Source: Streptomyces chattanoogensis
Lineage (GTDB): Bacteria > Actinomycetota > Actinomycetes > Streptomycetales > Streptomycetaceae
Length of the DNA stretch: 50,430 nt
NCBI RefSeq assembly: GCF_001294335.1
Contig: NZ_LGKG01000161.1
Coordinates: forward strand, 1 to 50,430
Direction: 5' to 3'
Numbering within the stretch: the first letter of the stretch is position 1; each line of letters opens with the position of its first letter. The notes under the pieces are model-generated. The model saw nothing but the letters and a program-made list of their open reading frames with translations, did not search any database and was not told where the DNA came from. Below, one piece after another: positions 17,097-24,838 of this stretch. A program made the translations under genes and the position numbers.

Positions 17097-17211
17097 CATG
17101 TTAAGTAGGCGTGTCGATTGGGTGTCAACGAAACTGTCGAAAGTGGCAGAGAGATGCCCGAGTTTGGCGTGATATGCGAAGAGCCCGAAAGACCTCGGGT
17201 TACTTAACATG
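17097..17211 (-). promoter_or_regulatory. Alpha-glucoside operon promoter with two matching operators about 104 bp apart
   Basis: CATGTTAAGTA (17097-17107) and its exact reverse complement TACTTAACATG (17201-17211) lie with centres 104 bases apart, close to ten helical turns. The second copy is itself within a larger palindrome, GTTAC-TTAACAT-GTAAC. Reading the - strand, TTGACA (17128-17123) is a consensus -35 and TAACAT (17103-17098) a plausible -10 with a 19-base spacer, so the first operator covers the -10. This fits repression by looping. The repressor gene is not in the window. A small hairpin CCCGA/TCGGG at 17184-17199 is also present. Confidence 0.65.
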
Positions 17212-17227
17212 TAACTAGAAGATAGAA

Positions 17228-17251
17228 GTTGATCAACGAGAGGTGATCAAC
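17228..17251 (-). terminator. Hairpin at the 3' end of the solute-binding gene
   Basis: GTTGATCA (17228-17235) pairs with TGATCAAC (17244-17251) around an 8-base loop, and it includes the stop codon of the gene ending at 17247. The stem is AT-rich for this genome. It may act as a weak terminator together with the CCCGA/TCGGG hairpin at 17184-17199, or it may be an operator, since GTTGATCAAC at 17228-17237 is a perfect palindrome. Confidence 0.4.
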
Positions 17252-18518
17252 CGCGGGCGACGATGGCCCTCAGCTCCCGGCTCAGTCGCGCCACCGTCGC
17301 ATCGGTGCTCCGGCCGTGCACCAGCGCGTCGTGCACCACGGCCTGGACCGCCAGGCTCACCTGGTCGTACCGCGGGCTCTTCAGCCGCGGCCGGGCCGTC
17401 AGCACACTGCGCTTGAGCGTCGGCAGATACGGGAAGCGCCGCACCAGCCCCGGCTCCTCGTACAGACCGGCCCACACCGGGGGCAGCGCCCCCTCGGTGA
17501 GCACCCGGCGCTGCACCGGCTCGGACGTCAGATACGAGATCAGGTCGGCGGCCGACTTCTGGTGCCGTGAGTGGCTGTTGACCGCCAGGTTGGAGCCGCC
17601 CAGCACGCTGGAGCCGGGCCCGCCGGGGCCCGGCAGCGGTACCGCGCCGACCTTGCCCGACACCTTCGACGCCCCCGGGTGGGCAAGTGCGTACGCATAC
17701 GGCCAGTTCCGCAGGAACAGCAGCTTGCCGTCCTGGAAGGCCTGCCGGGACTCCTCCTCCTTGAACGCCAGCGCCCGCCGCGGGATCCACCCCTCGCGCA
17801 CCCCGTCCAGCAGGAACGACAGTCCCCGGCGCGCCGCCGCGGAGTCCACCGTGACCCGTGCGCCCTCGCCCGCCAGCACCGTGCCGCCCGCCGACTGCAC
17901 GGCCTCGGTGACATTGGCGGTCAGCCCCTCGTACGGCAGGAACTGGCCCGCGTAGCCGTCCAGCCCGTACTTCGGCGCGACCGTCTTCGCCAGTCGCGTC
18001 AACTCGGCCCAGGTGCGCGGCGGCCGGACGCCCTCCCGGTCGAGCACGTCCTTGCGGTAGTAGAGCAGTCCGGCATTCGTCACATAAGGGACGGCATACA
18101 GCCGGCCCCGGAAGGTGGCGGTGTCCACCACCGGAGGCAGGAAGTGGCGCAGCGGGAACCGCCGTCCGTCCACCGGGGCGATCCAGCCCGCGGCCGCGAA
18201 CTCCGACGTCCACGCCACATCGATGTTCAGCACATCGAAGCGGTCGCTGCCGGACCGCAGCTCGGTGGCCATCTGGGCGCGGACCTCGTCGGCGGCGTCC
18301 GGCAGCTCGACCAGGGTGACCTTCTCCCGGGGATGCCGGGCGTTCCAGCCGACGAGGACCCCGCGCAGATAGCCGGTGAGGTCGCCGCCGGTCACCAGGG
18401 TGAGCGGGCCGCGGCCGTCCGCGTCCGGGCGCGGCTCGCCGGCCTGCGCCCCCGTCATTCCTGCGAACAGCAGCGAGCACACGAGCAGGGCCCGGCCCGC
18501 GGCACGCTTCCACCGCAT
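17247..18518 (-). CDS. Orphan extracellular solute-binding protein (423 aa)
   Basis: This is a family 1 sugar-type binding protein: LTLVTGGDLTGYLRGVLVGWN, FDVLNIDVAWTSEFAAAGWIAP, LYAVPYVTNAGLLYYRKDVL, GKLLFLRNWPYAYAL and a helical C-terminus. The signal peptide covers about residues 1-26 (AGRALLVCSLLFAGMTGAQA/GE). It looks like an ordinary Sec signal rather than a lipobox, which is odd for a Gram-positive binding protein; LLVC is the only candidate lipobox and is too early. No permease is adjacent. It could share the neighbouring MalFG-like permeases or be a diverged sensor. ATG 18518 has GGAGGAG upstream. It is divergent from the PadR gene. Confidence 0.83.
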   Translation of the reverse strand: MRWKRAAGRALLVCSLLFAGMTGAQAGEPRPDADGRGPLTLVTGGDLTGYLRGVLVGWNARHPREKVTLVELPDAADEVRAQMATELRSGSDRFDVLNIDVAWTSEFAAAGWIAPVDGRRFPLRHFLPPVVDTATFRGRLYAVPYVTNAGLLYYRKDVLDREGVRPPRTWAELTRLAKTVAPKYGLDGYAGQFLPYEGLTANVTEAVQSAGGTVLAGEGARVTVDSAAARRGLSFLLDGVREGWIPRRALAFKEEESRQAFQDGKLLFLRNWPYAYALAHPGASKVSGKVGAVPLPGPGGPGSSVLGGSNLAVNSHSRHQKSAADLISYLTSEPVQRRVLTEGALPPVWAGLYEEPGLVRRFPYLPTLKRSVLTARPRLKSPRYDQVSLAVQAVVHDALVHGRSTDATVARLSRELRAIVARG

Positions 18519-18572
18519 GGGCTCCTCCTCGCGCCGACCCGGCGGTGTCACTGGCCCGCCGGTAGGCCCCCT

Positions 18573-18599
18573 GTATACCTGTTAGCCATGCGGGGATAC
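18573..18599. promoter_or_regulatory. Imperfect inverted repeat in the divergent binding-protein/PadR intergenic region
   Basis: GTATACC (18573-18579) and GGGGATAC (18592-18599) form an imperfect inverted repeat (GTAtaCC/GGggATAC) about 55 bases upstream of the binding-protein start. It could be an operator for the PadR regulator or for the binding-protein gene. No good -10/-35 pair stands out. The rest of 18519-18761 contains no gene. Confidence 0.35.
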
Positions 18600-18761
18600 T
18601 AGGTCCCGCAGAATGAGCTGCGGGAATGCAGGAAGAGCTGCAGAATTCCGGGCTCGGCAGGACGACAGGAAAGCACGACGGCGGACCGGCCCCGGGCCGG
18701 ACGAGTTCAGCCGACCGCAGGTACGGACCGGCAACCACGGGCGGAGAGGGAGAGGGAACGC

Positions 18762-19268
18762 GTGCGGCTGCCACTCCTCGCGCTGCTGGTCGACGCACCC
18801 GCACACGGCTATGAACTCAAGCAGGCTCTTGAGAACCTCCTGGGCTCGGCATACCCTCAGCCGAACGTCGGCCAGATCTACGTCACCCTCAGCAGGCTCG
18901 AGAAAGCGGGCCTGATCGAAGGGGAGGACGTCGAGCAGTCGGATCGACCGAACAAGCGCATCTACCGGATCACCGCGGCGGGACGCGAGGCGGTGGACGC
19001 CTGGTTCGAGGAATCCACGGCCGAACCGCGGGTGCGGGACGAATTCTTCATGAAGCTCGCCCTGGCCCCGTACACCGGGACCGTCGACCAGATCGCCCTG
19101 ATCAACAAGCAGCGCCGCCACTACCTCAACACCATGCGCAATCTGTCGAAGCTCGCCGCGGCCGAGGACCGCGGCAACCGCGTGGCGCAGCTGCTGATCG
19201 AGGGCGCGATGCTGCATCTGCAGGCGGATCTCGACTGGCTGGAGCGCTGCCAAGAGGAGTTGGAATGA
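18762..19268 (+). CDS. PadR-family transcriptional regulator (168 aa)
   Basis: The N-terminal winged helix is PadR-like: LLALLVDAPAHGYELKQAL, then PNVGQIYVTLSRLEKAGLIEGE and a wing with NKRIYRITAAGREAVDAWF. The C-terminal Vir-like dimerisation helices include INKQRRHYLNTMRNLSKL. Such proteins repress a neighbouring transporter until a drug or lipid-like ligand binds. The GTG at 18762 was chosen from the start of the winged helix after a GGAGAGGGAGAGGG stretch. The stop overlaps the ATPase start (ATGA at 19265-19268), so regulator and exporter are one operon and probably autoregulated. Confidence 0.92.
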   Translation: MRLPLLALLVDAPAHGYELKQALENLLGSAYPQPNVGQIYVTLSRLEKAGLIEGEDVEQSDRPNKRIYRITAAGREAVDAWFEESTAEPRVRDEFFMKLALAPYTGTVDQIALINKQRRHYLNTMRNLSKLAAAEDRGNRVAQLLIEGAMLHLQADLDWLERCQEELE

Positions 19269-20032
19269 ACCGGGACGAGCCGTCTGGTTCGCCATCGGGC
19301 CCGATATTGCGGGCCGAGAGCCTGGTGAAGACCCACCGTCCGGAGGGCGCCGCCCCGGTGCACGCCGTACGGGGCGTCGACCTGACCGTCGAACGCGGCG
19401 AATTCGTCGCCGTCACCGGGCCCTCCGGAGCCGGCAAATCCACCCTTCTCCATCTCCTCGGCGGCCTCGACCGCCCCGACAGCGGCACCATCCGGATCGA
19501 CGGCCGCCGCGTGGACTCCCTCAGCGAGGCGCGCTGGGCCGTGCTCCGCCGCCGGCACATCGGCATCGTCTTCCAGTTCTTCAACCTTGTGTCGAATCTC
19601 ACCGTCGCCGACAACGTCGAGCTCCCCGCCCTGCTGGCCGGCCGCTCCCCCCGGCAGGCCCGTGCCGACCGTGCCGAGCTGCTGGAGGAGCTGGGCCTCG
19701 CGGGCAAGGAGAACTCCACTCCGGGCGAGCTGTCCGGCGGCGAACAGCAGCGCGTGGCGCTGGCCCGCGCCCTGGTGAACAGCCCCGCCCTGCTGCTCGC
19801 CGACGAACCCGCGGGCAGCCTGGACAGCAAGGGCACCAGGGAGGTGCTGCGGCTGCTCAGCCGCTTCCACCAGAGGGGCCAGACCATCCTTCTGGTCACC
19901 CATGACGCCCGGATGGCGAGCGCCGCGGACCGGGTGATCAGCTTCTTCGACGGCCAGGTCGCCGACGATGTGCACCTGGGCGACGGCCGCCCCGGGGCCG
20001 ATGTGACCGACGTCCTGCGCCTGAAGGGCTGA
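19265..20032 (+). CDS. ABC transporter ATP-binding protein, MacB/LolD type (255 aa)
   Basis: All motifs are present: Walker A GPSGAGKST, Q-loop VFQFFNLVSNLTVADNVELP, signature LSGGEQQRVALARAL, Walker B LLLADEPAGSLD and switch His LLVTHDARM. The sequence is closest to ATPases that pair with FtsX-type mechanotransmission permeases (MacB/LolD/BceA group). It lies between the PadR regulator (4-base overlap) and the large FtsX-domain permease (three bases apart). It should power that permease on the cytoplasmic face. Confidence 0.94.
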   Translation: MNRDEPSGSPSGPILRAESLVKTHRPEGAAPVHAVRGVDLTVERGEFVAVTGPSGAGKSTLLHLLGGLDRPDSGTIRIDGRRVDSLSEARWAVLRRRHIGIVFQFFNLVSNLTVADNVELPALLAGRSPRQARADRAELLEELGLAGKENSTPGELSGGEQQRVALARALVNSPALLLADEPAGSLDSKGTREVLRLLSRFHQRGQTILLVTHDARMASAADRVISFFDGQVADDVHLGDGRPGADVTDVLRLKG

Positions 20033-20035
20033 CGC

Positions 20036-22360
20036 GTGCGAGCGGCGGCACGCTGGACCCGTGCCCACCTCAGAGCGCACCGCGCCGCGGCCGTGCTCAT
20101 CGTGCTGGCGACCGCCGGGATCACCGTCTCCCTCCTGCTGTCCACGGCACTGTTCGCCTACGCCACCGACCCCTGGCAGCGGGTCTTCACCCGCTCCGCC
20201 GGGGCCCACGTATGGATCCACACCCGGGCCGATGCCCCCGCCGCCTCGCTGGCCCGCCTGGACGAGGTACGGGCCGCCTCCGGGCCCTTCCGTACGGTCC
20301 GCACCACGGCGAGCCTCGAGCTCGGCGGGTCCAAGGCGACGCTCGAGCTGCGCGGCGCACCGGAGCGCCCGGCCGTCGCCGCACCGCAGGTGGTCGCGGG
20401 GCGCTGGCTCGATGCGGCCCGCGATGCGGGGACCGGCAAGGGCATCAGCCAGGGCATCGTCCTGGACGGTGCGGTGGCCCGTGCCATGTGGGCCAAACCG
20501 GGCGATTCCATAGCGCTGAGCGGGTTCGCCGCGCCGCTGCGGGTGGTGGGCGTCGCGGAGACCGCCGAGCCCGGCTTCCGCGCGGGCGAGACCCCGGGCG
20601 CGGCCTGGGTCCTCCCCGGGACGCTCGCCGCGGCGCACGCGGGCGGCGATCTGCGCGGCCGGACCATCGGCCTGCGCCTCGCCGACCCGGACGACACCGA
20701 CTACGTCGTCCAGCGCGCCGTCACCCGGCTCGGCGCCGACCAGATCACCGATGTCTCCACCTGGCGCCAGGCCAAGGCCGAGGCCGCCGGCGACAACCAG
20801 CTCCTGGGCCGGCTGCTCGTGCTGTTCGGGCTGGGCGCGCTGGGCGCCGCGGCCCTGGCGGTGGGCGGCGCCATCACCACCCGGGTCCGCGGCCATCTGC
20901 GGGACATCGCCGTCCTCAAGGCCGTCGGCTTCACCCCCGGCCAGGTGGTCCGCATGTTCCTCGCGCTGCACCTGGGCTTCGCGCTGCTCGGCGGCACGCT
21001 CGGCGCGCTGTTCACCGAGGCGCTCGGCCCCCTCGCCCCGGGCCGTATCGGGGAGGCGCTGGGGCTCTGGCAGGACCTCCCCGAACACGCCTGGCTCCCC
21101 TGGGTCATCCCCGCCGGCGTGGTGATCTTCATCGGCTCGGCGACCTGGCTGGCCGCCTGGCGGGCCGGGCGGGTGCCGCCGGTGCCCGTCGCCCGCGCCG
21201 CCGCGCACCCCGGCCGCCGCTCCCTGGGCACGACCCGGCGCGCGCTCGGCCTCCGTATCCCGCCGGCCCTGGTGCTCGGGTGGCGCGCCGCCTTCCACCG
21301 CCCGCTGCGTGCCGCGGCGGCCGTGGCCCGGCTGGCCGTCCCGCTTCTGCTCATCACCGTCGCCCTCGGCACCTGGGCCACCCTGGACCGCTTCACCGCC
21401 CACCCCGAGAACGTCGGCCTGCCCGCCGCCCTCACCGCCCGCTCCGACAGCCTCGGCGAGCGTGAGCTCCGCCACCTCCTCACCGCACAGCCCGGTGTGA
21501 CCGCCTACCCGGGCGCCGAGGTCCAGGCGCTCGTCCCCGGCCAGACCGGCACCATCACCCTGCGCGGCCTGGGAACCGACGCGCACCCCTACCCGTTCAC
21601 CCTCGTGGAGGGCCGCGCCGCGCACGGCCCCGACGAGGCGATCGCGGGACAGGGCCTGCTGGATCTCCTCGACGCCCGTGTCGGCGACTGGGTGCGGATG
21701 ACCGTCGCCGGACAGCCGCACGTCCTGCACATCGTCGGCCGCAGCATCGAACCGGCCGACGGCGGACGCGTGATCTCCACCGCCCTGGACACCCTCGGCG
21801 ACGGCGCCACGCAGCTGCACCCCGACTTCTACAACCTGGTCCTGCGCCACGGCACCGACCCGGCCGCGGTCCGCGACGCCCTGACCGACGCCTCCGCCGG
21901 CCGCCTCGAGGTGCGCGAGATCCCCAACCCCGCCGACCAGCTCCCGGCGGTGCGCGCCGTCGTCATCGGCCTGATCGCGGTCCTGGTGCTGATCGGGCTG
22001 GCGGAGCTGTCGACGACCGTCGCCGCCGGGGTACGTGACCGGGGCCGCGACCTGCTCGCCCTGAGAGCGGTCGGCCTGACGCCACGCCAGATAGCCGCCG
22101 TGATCGTCACCGCCACCGTCTTCATCACCCTGGCCGCCGTCCTGCCCGCCACCGCACTCGGCGTCTCCGCCGCCGAATGGCTCATCAACCTCCAGGGCTC
22201 CACCAGCGGCTGGGGAACCGGCCTCGCCCAGCGTCCGGCCCTGTCCACCCTGGCGCTGGTCGGCGCCGCGGCGGTGGCGGTCGCGGGGGCGGTCTCCCTG
22301 CTTCCGGCCGTCCGTGCGGTGCGCCGCAAGCTGGTGGATTCGGCGAGCGGGGTGGGGTAG
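20036..22360 (+). CDS. ABC transporter permease with two FtsX domains (774 aa)
   Basis: This is a large membrane protein of the MacB/LolE-like class. An N-terminal helix (about residues 17-37) is followed by an extracellular domain of about 210 residues. The first FtsX-type helical bundle is near residues 255-375 and includes RGHLRDIAVLKAVGFTPGQVVRMFLAL. Then come a helix near 425-445 and a second extracellular domain. A second FtsX bundle near 640-765 includes RDLLALRAVGLTPRQIAAVIV. The paired R-x-L/A-L-K/R-A-V-G-x-T-P motifs are diagnostic. GTG 20036 starts three bases after the ATPase stop. The function is probably export or mechanical release of a lipid, peptide or drug at the membrane surface. 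The substrate is unknown. Confidence 0.92.
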   Translation: MRAAARWTRAHLRAHRAAAVLIVLATAGITVSLLLSTALFAYATDPWQRVFTRSAGAHVWIHTRADAPAASLARLDEVRAASGPFRTVRTTASLELGGSKATLELRGAPERPAVAAPQVVAGRWLDAARDAGTGKGISQGIVLDGAVARAMWAKPGDSIALSGFAAPLRVVGVAETAEPGFRAGETPGAAWVLPGTLAAAHAGGDLRGRTIGLRLADPDDTDYVVQRAVTRLGADQITDVSTWRQAKAEAAGDNQLLGRLLVLFGLGALGAAALAVGGAITTRVRGHLRDIAVLKAVGFTPGQVVRMFLALHLGFALLGGTLGALFTEALGPLAPGRIGEALGLWQDLPEHAWLPWVIPAGVVIFIGSATWLAAWRAGRVPPVPVARAAAHPGRRSLGTTRRALGLRIPPALVLGWRAAFHRPLRAAAAVARLAVPLLLITVALGTWATLDRFTAHPENVGLPAALTARSDSLGERELRHLLTAQPGVTAYPGAEVQALVPGQTGTITLRGLGTDAHPYPFTLVEGRAAHGPDEAIAGQGLLDLLDARVGDWVRMTVAGQPHVLHIVGRSIEPADGGRVISTALDTLGDGATQLHPDFYNLVLRHGTDPAAVRDALTDASAGRLEVREIPNPADQLPAVRAVVIGLIAVLVLIGLAELSTTVAAGVRDRGRDLLALRAVGLTPRQIAAVIVTATVFITLAAVLPATALGVSAAEWLINLQGSTSGWGTGLAQRPALSTLALVGAAAVAVAGAVSLLPAVRAVRRKLVDSASGVG

Positions 22361-22543
22361 AGGGCGGGTCCCCGGCGAAGGGGCATGGCGCATGCCGTGC
22401 TGCGGGCCGTTGTGCCGGCGCGCCCGGCGACCCGTGCGCAGCTGTCGCGGCTGAGCCACCCGGGTACACCTTCACTGGTCTGGACCTCCGGAGTTATCCA
22501 CAGGCCTGGCCGGGGTGTTCGGGGCCGCGTAACGTGACGAGGC

Positions 22544-23377
22544 ATGAAGATCCTGATCAGCGCGGACATGGAAGGCGCAACGGGCGTGACCTGGCCCGCG
22601 GATGTGCTGCCGGGTACACCGCAGTGGGAGCGCTGCCGGCATATGTTCACCTCCGATGTGAATGCGGCGATCGCCGGGTTCTTCGACGGCGGGGCCGATG
22701 AGGTGCTCGTCAATGAGGCGCACTGGACGATGCGCAATCTGCTGCTGGAGCAGCTCGACGAGCGGGCGCAGATGCTCACGGGCCGGCACAAGTCGCTGAG
22801 CATGGTCGAGGGCGTCCAGCACGGCGATGTGGACGGGATCGCCTTCGTCGGCTATCACACCGGCGCGGGCACCGAGGGGGTCCTGGCCCACACCTATCTG
22901 GCGAACACCCTCACCGGGGTCTGGGTCGACGGCACCCGGGCCAGCGAGGGATATCTCAACTCCCTTGTGGTGGCCGAGTACGGCGTGCCGGTGGTGCTGG
23001 TCACCGGCGACGACCGCACCTGTCAGGACGCGCTGGGTTATGCGCCGCAGGCGCCCGGCGTCGCGGTCAAGGACTATGTGTCGCGCTATGCCGCGGTGTG
23101 CCGGCCCCCGACCCGTACGGCGGCCGACATCCGGGCCGCGGCGAAGGTGGGGGCGGCGCTGGCGGTGCGGCATGAGGCGGTGCGGCGCGGGCCGCACCAC
23201 TTCGAGCTGGAATTCGACGCCGAGCATCTGGTGGGCGCGGCGACGTGCGTGCCCGGCGTGGAGCGCAGCGGAGAGCGCCGCGTCGCGTATACCAGTCAGG
23301 ACATGTACGAAGCCATCCGGTGCTTCAAGGCGGTCACCACCGTCGTCTCGTCCGCCGTGGAGGAACAATATGGCTGA
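22544..23377 (+). CDS. M55 family D-aminopeptidase, DppA-like (277 aa)
   Basis: This is a zinc D-aminopeptidase of peptidase family M55. The signature SADMEG (D8, E10) lies at the very N-terminus. Further conserved features are VNEAHWTMRNLL, FVGYHTGAG and SEGYLNSLVVAEYGVPVVLVTGDD. The family releases N-terminal D-amino acids (for example D-Ala) from short peptides and assembles into a decamer in Bacillus. It is first in a four-gene run of peptidases and overlaps the M20 gene by eight bases. The ribosome binding site before the ATG is weak (GACGAGGC). The upstream gap 22361-22543 has no gene. Confidence 0.9.
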   Translation: MKILISADMEGATGVTWPADVLPGTPQWERCRHMFTSDVNAAIAGFFDGGADEVLVNEAHWTMRNLLLEQLDERAQMLTGRHKSLSMVEGVQHGDVDGIAFVGYHTGAGTEGVLAHTYLANTLTGVWVDGTRASEGYLNSLVVAEYGVPVVLVTGDDRTCQDALGYAPQAPGVAVKDYVSRYAAVCRPPTRTAADIRAAAKVGAALAVRHEAVRRGPHHFELEFDAEHLVGAATCVPGVERSGERRVAYTSQDMYEAIRCFKAVTTVVSSAVEEQYG

Positions 23378-24770
23378 CCGTCAGGCAGGTCGCGCAGGTC
23401 CCTCGGGACCCGTCGGCCCCACCATGTCCGTCGACGCCGCGGATCCCGTCGCCCCCGTGGACCGGCAGGCACTGGACGAGGTGGTCCGGTTCACCTCCGA
23501 GCTGATCCGTATCGACACGAGCAATGCCGGTGACGGTGCCTGCCGCGAGCGCCCGGCCGCCGAGTACGTCGCCGAGCGGCTGGCGGAGGCCGGGCTCGAA
23601 CCGGCGCTGCTGGAGCGCAGCAAGGGGCGCACGAACGTCGTCGCCAGGATCGCCGGCACGGACCCGGGGGCCGACGCCCTTCTGGTGCACGGCCATCTGG
23701 ACGTGGTGCCCGCGGAGCCCGCCGACTGGAGCGTGCACCCGTTCTCCGGGGAGGTGCGGGAGGGGGTGGTCTGGGGCCGCGGCGCGATCGACATGAAGAA
23801 CATGGACGCCATGGTGCTGGCCGTCGCCCGCGCATGGGCGCGGGCGGGGGTCCGGCCGCGCCGCGACCTCGTGCTGGCCTTCACCGCCGACGAGGAGGCC
23901 AGCGCCCACGACGGCTCGGGATTTCTCGCCGACCATCACGCCGACCTTTTCGAGGGCTGCACCGAAGGCATCTCCGAGTCAGGGGCGTTCACCTTCCACG
24001 CGGGCGGCGGTATGCGGCTGTACCCGATCGCGGCGGGGGAGCGGGGCACGGCCTGGCTGAAGCTGACCGCGCGGGGGCAGGCCGGTCATGGCTCCAAGGT
24101 CAATCACGCCAATGCCGTCAGCCGGCTGGCCGCCGCCGTGGCCCGGATCGGTGAGTACCGATGGCCGGTCCGGCTCACCCCGACGGTCCGCGCCGCGCTG
24201 TGCAGGCTGGCCGCGCTGCATGACCTCGATGTGGATGCCGGGTCGCCCGACTTCGATGTCGATGCGCTGCTCGGCAAGCTCGGCCCCTGCGCCAAGCTGG
24301 TCGAGCCGACGGTCCGCAACAGCGCCAACCCGACGATGCTGGACGCCGGATACAAGATCAATGTGATTCCGGGCAGCGCCGTCGCCTATGTCGACGGCCG
24401 GGTCGTCCCCGGTGGCGAGGCGGAGTTCCGCACGGCCATGGACGCCCTCACCGGCCCGGACGTGACCTGGGACTACCACCACGGCGAGGTCGCGCTCGAG
24501 GCGCCGCTCGACTCCCCGACGTATGCCGCCATGCGGGCCGCGATCGAGCGGTTCGACCCGCAGGGCCATGTCGTGCCGTACTGCATGTCCGGTGGCACGG
24601 ACGCCAAGCAGTTCTCCCGGCTGGGCATCGCCGGCTATGGCTTCTCGCCGCTGAAACTTCCCGAGGGCTTCGACTATCAGGCGCTGTTCCACGGGGTGGA
24701 CGAGCGGGTGCCGGTGGAGGCCCTGCACTTCGGCGTTCGCGTACTCGACGATTTCCTGAGACGGGCCTAG
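23370..24770 (+). CDS. M20/M25/M40 family metallo-peptidase (466 aa)
   Basis: This is a di-zinc peptidase or deacylase. The first metal motif is LLVHGHLDVVP, the bridging Asp is in WGRGAIDMKNM, and the general base pair EE is in FTADEEAS. A dimerisation domain sits in the middle (TARGQAGHGSKVNHANAVSRL is the usual lid-domain sequence) and a C-terminal metal His follows near FHGVDERVPV. It resembles dipeptidase/carboxypeptidase-type members. ATG 23370 has GGAGGA just upstream inside the M55 gene. The position suggests it trims peptides in series with the D-aminopeptidase. Confidence 0.92.
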   Translation: MADRQAGRAGPSGPVGPTMSVDAADPVAPVDRQALDEVVRFTSELIRIDTSNAGDGACRERPAAEYVAERLAEAGLEPALLERSKGRTNVVARIAGTDPGADALLVHGHLDVVPAEPADWSVHPFSGEVREGVVWGRGAIDMKNMDAMVLAVARAWARAGVRPRRDLVLAFTADEEASAHDGSGFLADHHADLFEGCTEGISESGAFTFHAGGGMRLYPIAAGERGTAWLKLTARGQAGHGSKVNHANAVSRLAAAVARIGEYRWPVRLTPTVRAALCRLAALHDLDVDAGSPDFDVDALLGKLGPCAKLVEPTVRNSANPTMLDAGYKINVIPGSAVAYVDGRVVPGGEAEFRTAMDALTGPDVTWDYHHGEVALEAPLDSPTYAAMRAAIERFDPQGHVVPYCMSGGTDAKQFSRLGIAGYGFSPLKLPEGFDYQALFHGVDERVPVEALHFGVRVLDDFLRRA

Positions 24771-24838
24771 GACAGGATCGGCGCAAGCAGAAGCAGGCCG
24801 GGCACCAGGGCGGTGCCGGGTGAAGGAGGATCAACAGC

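Noticed and set aside
17228..17251. The GTTGATCA/TGATCAAC hairpin as a strong terminator
   Set aside because: The stem is AT-rich, lacks a T-run and includes the stop codon. It was kept only as a low-confidence site.
19121..22459. A 1112-codon open frame on the - strand opposite the ATPase and FtsX permease genes
   Set aside because: It is a G+C-driven shadow: the translation is Gly/Ala/Arg/Gln-rich with no recognisable domain, while the + strand genes have full motif sets.
22493..22501. TTATCCACA, a DnaA-box-like sequence
   Set aside because: It is a single copy, without a cluster or dnaA/dnaN genes nearby. It most likely occurs by chance.
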